Shown here piece by piece: positions 31,157 through 40,237 of a stretch of DNA of 61,247 nucleotides (the first letter of the stretch is position 1; each line of letters starts with the position of its first letter). The DNA is taken from assembly GCA_018334565.1 (NCBI GenBank), contig JAGXLU010000001.1:1-61247 (forward strand), given 5' to 3'. The notes beneath the pieces were generated by a model. That model was given only the letters and a program-made list of their open reading frames with translations, did no database searches and had not been told where the DNA came from. A program made the position numbers and the translations under genes. This DNA is from Halanaerobiales bacterium. Lineage in GTDB: Bacteria > Bacillota > Halanaerobiia > Halanaerobiales > M55B127.

Positions 31157-32303
31157 CCTCCTCTAGATATTCCCTGGTCCAGTTATCTATCTCAATTATT
31201 GTTTCAATATCCGGTTTTTTGATGTGTCTGTGGGAATTTAATGCTTTTTTAATAATTTTTGGAATCTCTAAAAATTCAATTTTCTCTTCTAAGAATTTAG
31301 CTACAGCCACTTCATTAGCTGCATTTAATACAACAGGGAAGCTTCCCCCTTTACGACCTGCCTGATAAGTCAGCTGAAGACATTCAAATTTGTTATAATC
31401 AGGTTCAAAGAATTCTAATTTGGCCTGTTTTATTAAATTAAGTTTCTGCCCGATTCCCTCGTTCACGCGGGGATATTCCAATACATATTGAATGGGCATC
31501 TTCATGTCTGGTAAACTCATCTCTGCATATATAGAATGATCGATTAACTCGATCATGGAATGTATTATGCTCTGAGGGTGAATCACAACATCTATTTTAT
31601 CATAATCAATATCAAATAACCAATAGGCTTCTATAACTTCTAATCCTTTATTCATCATAGTCGCTGAATCAATAGTTATCTTATTGCCCATTTCCCAGTT
31701 GGGGTGATTAAGAGCATCTTCTATACTTACTTTCTTTAAATCACGATAACTTTTATGACAGAACGGTCCCCCGGAAGCTGTTAGTATTATATTTTTTAAT
31801 TCTTTTTTTTCATGACCCCGCAGTAGTCTAAATATGGCATTGTGTTCACTGTCTATCGGCAATAAGATGTCTTCCCCTTTATTATATTTATTTAAGCGTT
31901 CTTGTACTAAATGACCGCCTATAACAAGGCTCTCCTTATTAGCCAGACCTAATTTAACACCTCTATCAAGGGTATTTAATGTAGGAATCAGACCAACAGC
32001 TCCCACCAGTCCATTTATTACTAAATCTATATTATCTAATTTGACAATTTCATTAAGCTCTTTGGTTCCGCTTAAGACTGTAATTTTTTGATCTTTCAGA
32101 TTTAGTCTGACTCGTTCTGCACTTTTTGGATCTGACATTACCACATAATCAGGCATATACTTTAATGCCTGCTTTGTAATTTTATCAACACTTTTATTTG
32201 CCGTTAATACCTTGATATTCCAATTATCATCTATAAAATCTATAACCTCAAGGACCTGGGATCCAATCGAACCGGTTGAACCCAATAAAATTAAATTATT
32301 CAT
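31149..32303 (-). CDS. dxr: 1-deoxy-D-xylulose 5-phosphate reductoisomerase
   Basis: LLGSTGSIGSQVLEVI, LANKESLVIGG, PIDSEHNAIF, TASGGPF, NHPNWEMGNKITIDSATMMNKGLEVIEA. Confidence 0.97.
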   Translation of the reverse strand: MNNLILLGSTGSIGSQVLEVIDFIDDNWNIKVLTANKSVDKITKQALKYMPDYVVMSDPKSAERVRLNLKDQKITVLSGTKELNEIVKLDNIDLVINGLVGAVGLIPTLNTLDRGVKLGLANKESLVIGGHLVQERLNKYNKGEDILLPIDSEHNAIFRLLRGHEKKELKNIILTASGGPFCHKSYRDLKKVSIEDALNHPNWEMGNKITIDSATMMNKGLEVIEAYWLFDIDYDKIDVVIHPQSIIHSMIELIDHSIYAEMSLPDMKMPIQYVLEYPRVNEGIGQKLNLIKQAKLEFFEPDYNKFECLQLTYQAGRKGGSFPVVLNAANEVAVAKFLEEKIEFLEIPKIIKKALNSHRHIKKPDIETIIEIDNWTREYLEEVV

Positions 32304-32316
32304 AACCTAATACCTC

Positions 32317-33102
32317 CTAATTTAAAAGCAAACTCAAATAAAAATATGTGAAAGGTATTGTGAAAAAGAGACTATCAAAACGATCCAATATACCCCCATG
32401 TCCAGGTATTAAATCACCAGAATCTTTAACATCAACTGCCCTTTTAATGGCTGATTCAAATAAATCTCCCACCACTGCAATCATCGGCAGTAAAATACCA
32501 TATATAACCCAGATACCAGAAAAAATATCTAAATATAAAGTAATTGCGATGATAAACAAAAAGGAAGTCACAATACCTCCCAGGGCACCTTCTATGGTTT
32601 TATTGGGACTGATTTTTGGGGCTAGTTTCTTTTTACCATAATATTTTCCCACAAAAAATGCTGCTATATCTGTCAGCCAGGTACCAATTAAAGCAATCCA
32701 TAAAGCGAATTGTAAATCTAAATTTCTTAAATATATAAAATAAATAAGTCCAAAAACTATATAAATAACTGCAAAAATATTGATTGAAATATTTTGCAAA
32801 ATATTTCTCAGATCATCTTTTTGGTAATTTTCATAAAAAAAGATTAGCAAAATTAATATAAAAAAGTACTCTAAATGAAAGTCATATTGATATATTAAAT
32901 TTAAATAAGAAACCACCAAAAAAAGCATACCACTCAGTATCAAAGAAAACGAACTATTAGTTTGTGTTATCTGGCTGAATTCTTTTAATGCTAAAATTGT
33001 GACAAGTGAAATAAAAATAAAAAAAGGGAAATTACCCCAATAGATAGCCAGTATAAAGATTAATACACCCAAAGTACCACTTATTATCCTTTTCAATAAC
33101 AT
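32317..33102 (-). CDS. cdsA: Phosphatidate cytidylyltransferase
   Basis: Multi-TM protein with LAPKISPNKTIEGALGG and KRAVDVKDSGDLIPGHGGILDRFDSLF signature. Confidence 0.95.
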   Translation of the reverse strand: MLLKRIISGTLGVLIFILAIYWGNFPFFIFISLVTILALKEFSQITQTNSSFSLILSGMLFLVVSYLNLIYQYDFHLEYFFILILLIFFYENYQKDDLRNILQNISINIFAVIYIVFGLIYFIYLRNLDLQFALWIALIGTWLTDIAAFFVGKYYGKKKLAPKISPNKTIEGALGGIVTSFLFIIAITLYLDIFSGIWVIYGILLPMIAVVGDLFESAIKRAVDVKDSGDLIPGHGGILDRFDSLFFTIPFTYFYLSLLLN

Positions 33103-33813
33103 TTATTGATCAGCCTCCTCAATAAGTGCTCCAAATTTTCTCTGTCTCTTAGCAAAAGATTTAAGGGCTATTTTTAATTCCTTTTCATCAAATTCAGGCC
33201 AATACTTATCTGTAAAGTATAGTTCTGCATAAGCAGACTCCCATAATAGAAAGTTGCTTATTCGTTTATCACCACCAGTTCTTATTAGAAATTCAATATC
33301 AGATATGGTGGGATTATATAAATATTTACTGATTAATTTTTGCGTTATCTCTTCTGTTTTGAGATTTTTATCAGCTTTTATTTTTTTTATAACATCGATA
33401 ATTTCTGCCCTTCCTCCATAATTAAAAGCTATATTAAGTATTAATTTATCGTTATCCTCTGTTAGCTTTTCTATTTTTTCGATCTTCTTTAATATTTGTT
33501 GATTCAGCTTAGCTCTTCTGCCTATAATATTTATTTTTATACCCTGCTCATCTAATTCAGCCGCTTCCCTCGCGATCGTTTGACTAAATAACTTCATCAA
33601 ATACTTTACTTCTTTAGGAGGTCTTTTCCAATTTTCTGTAGAAAATGCATATACAGTCAAACTGGTTATCTCATATTTAATAAATGATTTTACTGTATCT
33701 TTTAAAACCTCTACGCCTTTTTTATGGCCGTATGCTCTCGGCATATTTTGTTTTTTTGCCCAGCGTCCGTTACCATCCATTATAATGGCAACATGGGCAG
33801 GTAAGTTTTGCAT
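33103..33813 (-). CDS. uppS: Isoprenyl (undecaprenyl) diphosphate synthase
   Basis: HVAIIMDGNGRWAKKQNMPRAYGHKKGVE, FSTENWKRP, FLIRTGGDKRISNFLLWESAYAELYF. Confidence 0.96.
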   Translation of the reverse strand: MQNLPAHVAIIMDGNGRWAKKQNMPRAYGHKKGVEVLKDTVKSFIKYEITSLTVYAFSTENWKRPPKEVKYLMKLFSQTIAREAAELDEQGIKINIIGRRAKLNQQILKKIEKIEKLTEDNDKLILNIAFNYGGRAEIIDVIKKIKADKNLKTEEITQKLISKYLYNPTISDIEFLIRTGGDKRISNFLLWESAYAELYFTDKYWPEFDEKELKIALKSFAKRQRKFGALIEEADQ

Positions 33814-33841
33814 TTTTGACCTCCTTAAATATTAAATAACC

Positions 33842-33862
33842 CCCCTATATCATATAGAGGGG
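33842..33862 (-). terminator. Hairpin upstream of uppS
   Basis: Minus strand CCCCTCTATATGATATAGGGGGGTTATTT. Confidence 0.6.
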
Positions 33863-33864
33863 AA

Positions 33865-34059
33865 TTATTCATAATCTTTATAAGAATATAAGATGATATC
33901 CTTATCCTCCTGATTTATAATTTTTAATATAATTTTGTTCCCTCTACCTCTTCCACGGTCTGGTGGTGCATATTCGATAAGCTCAAAATTGCGCTTTTTA
34001 TCTAAGTTCTTAATGTATTTATCTGGCTTTTCTAATAGGTATTTATCTAATCCCTTCAT
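33865..34059 (-). CDS. Small uncharacterised protein (64 aa) coupled to frr
   Basis: ORF start overlaps the frr stop (TAATG arrangement); basic and Gly/Arg-rich centre (PPDRGRGRGNK). Confidence 0.65.
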   Translation of the reverse strand: MKGLDKYLLEKPDKYIKNLDKKRNFELIEYAPPDRGRGRGNKIILKIINQEDKDIILYSYKDYE

Positions 34060-34616
34060 TATACCTCCATTATAACCTCTTCTTTGCTTTCAGTAATATC
34101 TTCTATCTTTTCACAAAATTTGTCTGTCAATTCTTGAAGATTATCCAGGCCTCTGTAAAAATTATCTTCTGAAATTTCGCCTTCTTCTTCCAGTAACTCT
34201 AACTCCTCTTTAATATTATGCCTAATATTTCTAATATTAACCTTACCTTTTTCTGCTTTTTGGTGGAGAATTTTTACGAGTTCTTTTCTTCTTTCCTCTG
34301 TAAGCTTAGGGATATTAATTCTAATCACATTACCATCATTGTTGGGAGTCAACCCGAGATTTTCTTTCATTATAGCCCTTTCTATATTTTCAATTACACT
34401 TTTATCCCAGGGTTCAATAACCAACTGTCTGGGCTCTGGGGCAACTACTTTTGCCATCTGCTGCAGTGGTGTAGCGGTTCCATAGTAGTCAACCATTATA
34501 TTTTCAACTATTGATGGTCTAGCGCGTCCTGTTCGAACCGTATTCAAGTCTTCTTTTGTTGCTTGAAGAGATTTTTCCATCTTATTTTCAGCTTTTTTGG
34601 TTAATTTACCAATCAT
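34059..34616 (-). CDS. frr: Ribosome recycling factor
   Basis: TVRTGRARPSIVENIMVDYYGTATPLQQMAKV, PKLTEERRKELVK. Confidence 0.97.
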   Translation of the reverse strand: MIGKLTKKAENKMEKSLQATKEDLNTVRTGRARPSIVENIMVDYYGTATPLQQMAKVVAPEPRQLVIEPWDKSVIENIERAIMKENLGLTPNNDGNVIRINIPKLTEERRKELVKILHQKAEKGKVNIRNIRHNIKEELELLEEEGEISEDNFYRGLDNLQELTDKFCEKIEDITESKEEVIMEV

Positions 34617-34647
34617 TGATTTTCCCCCTTAAATGCATTTATATTGT

Positions 34648-35373
34648 TTATCTTACTACAGTTCCCACATCTTCTCCAATAATAGCCCTTTCAATGTTTT
34701 CATAATCATCCAGACCAAAAACAATTAACGGTATATTATTATCCATACAGAGAGAAATAGCTGTTGAATCCATAACTTTCAAAGATTTATTTAATACTTC
34801 TATATAGGTTAATTCTTTATATTTGACAGCATTATCATTCTGTAAGGGATCATCATCATATACTCCATCTACATTTTTGGCCATTAAAATTGCTTCAGCA
34901 GATATTTCTGCTGCTCGTAAAGCAGCCGCAGTATCGGTGGTAAAAAATGGATTACCAGTCCCTGCTGCAAAAATAACAACCCTGCCCTTTTCTAAATGTC
35001 GGATTGCTCTTCTTCTAATATAAGGTTCTGCAATTTGACTCATCTCAATAGCTGATTGAACTCTTGTTTCCAGTCCATATTTTTCTATAGCATCTTGTAA
35101 GGCCATGGCGTTAATTACGGTTGCCAGCATACCCATATAATCAGCTGTCCCACGATCCATGCCTTTAGCAGAACCTGCAACTCCTCGAAATATATTGCCA
35201 CCACCAACAACTATTGCAATTTCAACTTTTGTTTCACTGACAATTTCATTAATTTTTCCAGCCACACTTTGAATTGTAATTGGATCGATTCCATAATCGC
35301 GGTTCCCACCCAGGGCAGCACCGCTTAATTTTAACAACACTCTGGAATACTTTGTTGTTCGAGTCATTACCAT
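34648..35373 (-). CDS. pyrH: UMP kinase
   Basis: [45 protein letters not shown]. Confidence 0.97.
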   Translation of the reverse strand: MVMTRTTKYSRVLLKLSGAALGGNRDYGIDPITIQSVAGKINEIVSETKVEIAIVVGGGNIFRGVAGSAKGMDRGTADYMGMLATVINAMALQDAIEKYGLETRVQSAIEMSQIAEPYIRRRAIRHLEKGRVVIFAAGTGNPFFTTDTAAALRAAEISAEAILMAKNVDGVYDDDPLQNDNAVKYKELTYIEVLNKSLKVMDSTAISLCMDNNIPLIVFGLDDYENIERAIIGEDVGTVVR

Positions 35374-35431
35374 ACCTCCAAGAAATATATTCTCGATTCT
35401 ATATTAAAATCCTTCATTTGTATACATATTG

Positions 35432-35460
35432 AAAAAGAGAACACTCAATGTGCTCTCTTA
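35432..35460 (-). terminator. tsf-pyrH intergenic hairpin
   Basis: Stem AAGAGAGCAC/GTGTTCTCTT followed by TTTC on the minus strand. Confidence 0.7.
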
Positions 35461-35473
35461 AAAATTCATCTAA

Positions 35474-36385
35474 TTATTCATTTTTATTGACCTCTGCCAT
35501 TACCTCTTCAGCAAAGTCCTCTTCTTTTTTTTCTATACCCTCACCCAGTTCATATCTTGTAAATCTTTTAACTGAAATATCAGACTCTTCTAATACATCT
35601 TTAACCTGTAAATCCGTATCTCTGATATACTCTTGTTCTAATAAACAAATCTGAGTATAATATTTATTAATCTTGCCTTCAACAATTTGATCTAATATAT
35701 GCTCTGGTTTCCCTTCATTTTTAAGCTGTTCTTTAATAATAGTCTTCTCTTTTTTAATTACATCCTGGTCAACATCTTCGCGACTTAAAAAATCAGGATT
35801 ACTGGCTGCAATATGCATTGTAATATTTTTAGCAGTATTCAGACTAGCATCATCTTGTTCTCCTTCAAATTCTGCTAAAACACCTATTTTGCCATTTAAG
35901 TGTATATATCCATAAAGAAAACCTTCTGTTTTCATCTTAACATACCTGCGTAAATTAATATTCTCTCCAATACCGGCTATAGCTTCTTTAATAATTGTCT
36001 CAACAGTTTTGTCTTCATCTTTAAACCATTTTTCTGCATTTAACTCGGCTAAATTATTAGCTTTGCTCAACATAATGTGTTCTGAAATACTGTTTACTAG
36101 ATCTTGAAACCTTTCATTTTTGGCAACAAAATCAGTTTCACTATTTATTTCTACAATAACTCCTTTATCTCTATGGTCATTAATCATAACATTGACCAGG
36201 CCTTCTGCAGCAACCCGGCCTGATTTCTTAGCAGCTTCAGACATGCCTTTTTCTCGTAAAAAATCAATGGCTGCTGCAATATCTCCCTCTGTTTCAGTTA
36301 ATGCATTTTTACAATCCAATACTCCAGCCCCGGTTCTTTCTCTTAATTCTTTTATATCTTTCATAGATACAGACATTTTATCCAC
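35474..36385 (-). CDS. tsf: Elongation factor Ts
   Basis: VKDIKELRERTGAGVLDCKNAL-type N-terminus, NSETDFVAKNERF. Confidence 0.97.
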   Translation of the reverse strand: MDKMSVSMKDIKELRERTGAGVLDCKNALTETEGDIAAAIDFLREKGMSEAAKKSGRVAAEGLVNVMINDHRDKGVIVEINSETDFVAKNERFQDLVNSISEHIMLSKANNLAELNAEKWFKDEDKTVETIIKEAIAGIGENINLRRYVKMKTEGFLYGYIHLNGKIGVLAEFEGEQDDASLNTAKNITMHIAASNPDFLSREDVDQDVIKKEKTIIKEQLKNEGKPEHILDQIVEGKINKYYTQICLLEQEYIRDTDLQVKDVLEESDISVKRFTRYELGEGIEKKEEDFAEEVMAEVNKNE

Positions 36386-36396
36386 TCCTTTATTTA

Positions 36397-36440
36397 ATAA
36401 AAAAGACGTTGAAAAAAGGGAGCCCTTTTAACAACGCCTT
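36397..36440 (-). terminator. rpsB-tsf intergenic long hairpin
   Basis: Minus strand GGCGTTG-TT-AAAAGGG-CT-CCCTTTT-TT-CAACGTC followed by TTTTTT. Confidence 0.75.
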
Positions 36441-36449
36441 AAGTAAGTT

Positions 36450-37202
36450 CTATTGTGGTTCAACAACTTCAAGATCTTCATTTTCTTCTTTATCCTGAAT
36501 TTGTTCATTTTCAAGCTGTTCTCCCTGTTTTCCAGCTAATACAGCATCAGCTATTATTCTACTTATTAATTTTACCGCTCGGATGGCGTCATCATTGCCG
36601 GGAATTTCATAATCGATGAGATCAGGATCACAGTTAGTATCCAAAATTGAAACAATAGGAATATCAAGTTTTATTGCTTCAGCAACGGCGATTGACTCTT
36701 TTCTGGGATCTGTGATGTATACAACATCAGGTAAACCGCCCATATGACGAATACCACCCAGGTTTTTCAGCAATTTTTCTCTCTCCCGTTCTAACTCGAT
36801 AACCTCTTTGTTTGGTAAGACCTCAAACAAACCGTCTTCCTCCATCTGTTCAAGCTCATTTAATCGATCAATGCGCTTGCTGATAGTTTTATAGTTGGTT
36901 AACATCCCTCCCAACCAGCGTTGGTTAACATAAGGCATTCCACAACGTTCGGCCTCTTTTTTGATGGTTTCCTGTGCTTGCCTTTTAGTTCCAACAAAAA
37001 GAACTTCATGACCTTTGGTTACTTGTTCTCTAACAAACTCATATGCCCTGTCCATTAACTTGACAGTTTGTTGTAAATCGATAATATAAATTCCATTTCT
37101 TTCAGTGAAAATGTAATCCTTCATCTTAGGATTCCATCTTCTAGTCTGGTGTCCAAAATGTACACCTGCTTCAAGCAGTTGTTTCATATTAACTACAGAC
37201 AA
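36450..37202 (-). CDS. rpsB: 30S ribosomal protein S2
   Basis: [54 protein letters not shown]. Confidence 0.98.
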   Translation of the reverse strand: MSVVNMKQLLEAGVHFGHQTRRWNPKMKDYIFTERNGIYIIDLQQTVKLMDRAYEFVREQVTKGHEVLFVGTKRQAQETIKKEAERCGMPYVNQRWLGGMLTNYKTISKRIDRLNELEQMEEDGLFEVLPNKEVIELEREREKLLKNLGGIRHMGGLPDVVYITDPRKESIAVAEAIKLDIPIVSILDTNCDPDLIDYEIPGNDDAIRAVKLISRIIADAVLAGKQGEQLENEQIQDKEENEDLEVVEPQ

Positions 37203-37239
37203 TATTATTACCTCCTCTCCGGTTTTAAACTTCCACCTG

Positions 37240-37325
37240 CTTCATCCCCTGCTATTAGTATCAAAGAGGATTAAGCCTCGATACCACTACTACCCTCATA
37301 GGCAGCACCAGTGACAGGGTCAACA
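37240..37325 (-). promoter_or_regulatory. Putative structured rpsB leader RNA
   Basis: Outer stem ACCCTG/CAGGGG enclosing CACT..CTGCC/GGGTAG..AGTG and GTATCGAGG/CCTCtttGATAC hairpins, upstream of the S2 SD. Confidence 0.6.
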
Positions 37326-37352
37326 AGATGTGATTATTTATTGCCAATTGAT

Positions 37353-37381
37353 AGTATAACATATAAAAATACTATTATCAA
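37353..37381 (-). promoter_or_regulatory. SigA-type promoter of rpsB
   Basis: TTGATA - 17 bp - TATACT on the minus strand. Confidence 0.75.
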
Positions 37382-37401
37382 TCTTAAAACTAATTATTTT
37401 T

Positions 37402-38184
37402 TTACATTTTCATTTTTTTTAAATCATCTAATAGATATTCATTGAGAACTTTAATATAAGTTCCTTTCATCCCCAGAGAACGAGATTCTATTACTCCAGC
37501 ACTTTCAAATTTACGCAAGGCATTAACAATCACTGATCTGGTTATTCCAACCCTGTCAGCTACTTTGCTTGCAACCAATAATCCCTCTTCTCCATCCAGC
37601 TCATCAAAAATATGTTCTACCGCTTCCAATTCAGAATATGAAAGTGTGTCAATTGCAATTTGAACAGCTGCTCGCTTACGGGCCTCTTTTTCTATCTTAT
37701 TACTTTTTTTTCTCAAAATTTCCATTCCAACAACAGAAGCACCATATTCAGCTAAGACAAGATCTGTATCACTAAATTTTTCCCCATAACGTGATAATAT
37801 TAATGTACCAAGTCGATCTCCTCCGCCAATTATAGGGACAATGGTTGTCAATTTATTAGAGTACATACATTCATTCTCTGGATCAAAAATACATACCCTA
37901 TCTTCTTGAGTTATATTCGCCTTTGTGCCATTTACATTTAAGATACTTTGGCTATAATCTTCAGGAAATCTGTTTTCTCGCAATACTATTTGATTCATTA
38001 TTTCACATTCAAAATCCTCCATAAAAGAATAACCCAGTACTTTACCTTTTTTGCTAGTAATGTATGTATTACATTGAATTGCATCAGATAAAACTGGTGC
38101 CATCTTTTCAAAGTCAACAGGTTGACCACCAGACCGCTGCAGCAGTCTATTGATCTTCCTGCTTTTTTCTAAAAGTTGACTCAT
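37402..38184 (-). CDS. codY: GTP-sensing transcriptional regulator CodY
   Basis: [28 protein letters not shown]-terminal [44 protein letters not shown]. Confidence 0.96.
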   Translation of the reverse strand: MSQLLEKSRKINRLLQRSGGQPVDFEKMAPVLSDAIQCNTYITSKKGKVLGYSFMEDFECEIMNQIVLRENRFPEDYSQSILNVNGTKANITQEDRVCIFDPENECMYSNKLTTIVPIIGGGDRLGTLILSRYGEKFSDTDLVLAEYGASVVGMEILRKKSNKIEKEARKRAAVQIAIDTLSYSELEAVEHIFDELDGEEGLLVASKVADRVGITRSVIVNALRKFESAGVIESRSLGMKGTYIKVLNEYLLDDLKKMKM

Positions 38185-38215
38185 CTAAATTACCTCCATC
38201 GGTTTTATTTAAAAA

Positions 38216-39592
38216 TTATAATATATATTTGCTTAAATCTTTATCTTTAACAACTTCAGAAAGTTGTTCTTGTACATATTTAACATTTATTGTTACTTGA
38301 TTATTCTTTATATTATCAGGAGCATTGTATGACAAATCTTCCAGCAGCTTTTCCATGATTGTATGAAGCCTACGTGCCCCTATGTTTTCTGTTTGTTCAT
38401 TCACTTCATAAGCAAACTCAGCAATCTCTCTTATCGCATTATCTGTAAAAGAAATATCTAATCCCTCGGTTTTAAGTAGTGAGCGGTATTGCCTGGTCAA
38501 TGCATTTCTGGGCTGTAGTAAGATCTGTTCAAAATCATCTACAGTTAGACTATTTAATTCTACTCGTAGAGGAAATCTCCCCTGTAGTTCAGGTATTAAA
38601 TCCGATGGTTTTGACATATGAAAAGCACCGGCTGCTATAAATAGTATGTGATCTGTTTTAACAGCACCATGTTTGGTCATAACAGTGGATCCTTCCACAA
38701 TAGGTAAGATATCTCTCTGTACACCCTCACGAGATACATCAGGGCCAGATCCCTTGTCTTGACCCGCAATCTTATCTATCTCATCTAAGAAAATTATCCC
38801 CTGATTTTCAACCAGATCAACTGCCTTTGCCTTGACCTCCTCATCATCTATCATTTTTTTTGCTTCTTCTTCTTGTAAAATTTCGATAGCCTCTTTGATC
38901 TTAACTTTCCTGTCTTTTTTCTTTTTAGGAAACATGTCTCCCAGCATATCATTAAAGTTTATCCCCATTTCTTCACTACCCTGACCGGTAAAAAGCTCCA
39001 GCATCTGAGGGGATTTTTTTTCAACAGAGATTTCTATCATCCTATCATCAAGATCTCCATTTTTTAACTTTTCCATAAGTTTATTTCGTCTGCGCTGTAT
39101 TCTCTGATAACTTTCAGATTTATCCTTATCCTCATCTTCATCAGATATAAATTGGAAAGGACCTTCATTATCCTTACCCGGGGTGGGTAATAAACTGCCT
39201 ATGATCCTCTCCCGGGCAGCCTGAAGTGCTTCTATTTGAACCTTCTCAATCTCTTTTTCCTTGACCATACGTATGGCATATTCGATTAGATCTCTTACCA
39301 TAGACTCTACATCTCTGCCTACATAACCGACCTCAGTAAACTTTGTTACCTCAACTTTTATAAAAGGAGCCTGAGCAATATTAGCTAATCGTCGGGCTAT
39401 TTCTGTCTTGCCCACTCCGGTCGGTCCGATCATTAAAATATTTTTTGGTATGATTTCTTCCTGCAGATCTTCATCCACCAACTTACGGCGGTATCTATTT
39501 CTTAAAGCAATTGCAACTGATTTTTTCGCGTCGTTTTGACCAATTATATATTGATCTAGTTTTCCAACAATTTGACTCGGTGTCAATTCCAT
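38216..39592 (-). CDS. hslU: ATP-dependent protease ATPase subunit HslU
   Basis: [49 protein letters not shown]. Confidence 0.97.
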   Translation of the reverse strand: MELTPSQIVGKLDQYIIGQNDAKKSVAIALRNRYRRKLVDEDLQEEIIPKNILMIGPTGVGKTEIARRLANIAQAPFIKVEVTKFTEVGYVGRDVESMVRDLIEYAIRMVKEKEIEKVQIEALQAARERIIGSLLPTPGKDNEGPFQFISDEDEDKDKSESYQRIQRRRNKLMEKLKNGDLDDRMIEISVEKKSPQMLELFTGQGSEEMGINFNDMLGDMFPKKKKDRKVKIKEAIEILQEEEAKKMIDDEEVKAKAVDLVENQGIIFLDEIDKIAGQDKGSGPDVSREGVQRDILPIVEGSTVMTKHGAVKTDHILFIAAGAFHMSKPSDLIPELQGRFPLRVELNSLTVDDFEQILLQPRNALTRQYRSLLKTEGLDISFTDNAIREIAEFAYEVNEQTENIGARRLHTIMEKLLEDLSYNAPDNIKNNQVTINVKYVQEQLSEVVKDKDLSKYIL

Positions 39593-39609
39593 AAACTTCC
39601 TCCTCTATC

Positions 39610-40146
39610 TTAAATATCTTCTATAACAATGTTGTCATTTGTATAAATACAGATATCAGATGCAATCTTTAAAGATCTTTTTGCAATTTCTGCAGCAGTT
39701 AAATCTTGATCAGTTTCGATTAAAGCTCTGGCTGCAGCCTTTGCATATGGACCTCCTGAACCAATTGACATAACCTCATCATCTGGTTCTATCACATCTC
39801 CCGTACCTGATATAATCAACATCTTGTTTTGATCAGCCACTAAAAGTAAGGCTTCCAGCTTACGTAAAATCTTATCTGTACGCCACTCTTTGGCAAGTTC
39901 AACTGCAGAGCGCTCCAGATTACCATGGTATTCTTCTAACTTTCCTTCAAATTTTTCAAATAGAGTAAAGGCATCAGCAGAGGTACCTGCGAAACCCGCA
40001 AGAACTTTATTATGATAAAGTCGCCTGACCTTACGAGCAGTGGATTTCATAACAGTATCGCCCATTGTAACCTGGCCGTCTCCAGCTATAGCTATACTCT
40101 TTTTATAATTAACAGCAACTATTGTAGTTGCTTTGATTTTGTCCAT
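39610..40146 (-). CDS. hslV: ATP-dependent protease subunit HslV
   Basis: [38 protein letters not shown]; catalytic Thr after a short propeptide MDKIKA. Confidence 0.97.
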   Translation of the reverse strand: MDKIKATTIVAVNYKKSIAIAGDGQVTMGDTVMKSTARKVRRLYHNKVLAGFAGTSADAFTLFEKFEGKLEEYHGNLERSAVELAKEWRTDKILRKLEALLLVADQNKMLIISGTGDVIEPDDEVMSIGSGGPYAKAAARALIETDQDLTAAEIAKRSLKIASDICIYTNDNIVIEDI

Positions 40147-40196
40147 GATCTACCTCCTGTAATTTTGTGAATATTATAAATCTTTTAATGAGTTCA

Positions 40197-40225
40197 GTTT
40201 AACACAAGCAATTCAACTGTGTCAA
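40197..40225 (-). promoter_or_regulatory. Predicted promoter of hslV-hslU-codY
   Basis: TTGACA - 17 bp - TTAAAC, embedded in an inverted repeat. Confidence 0.5.
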
Positions 40226-40237
40226 ATTGGGAACCTC

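Noticed and set aside
37203-37340. T-box riboswitch upstream of rpsB
   Set aside because: No T-box sequence (AGGGTGGNACCGCG-like) and no terminator following; the fold looks like a ribosomal-protein leader.
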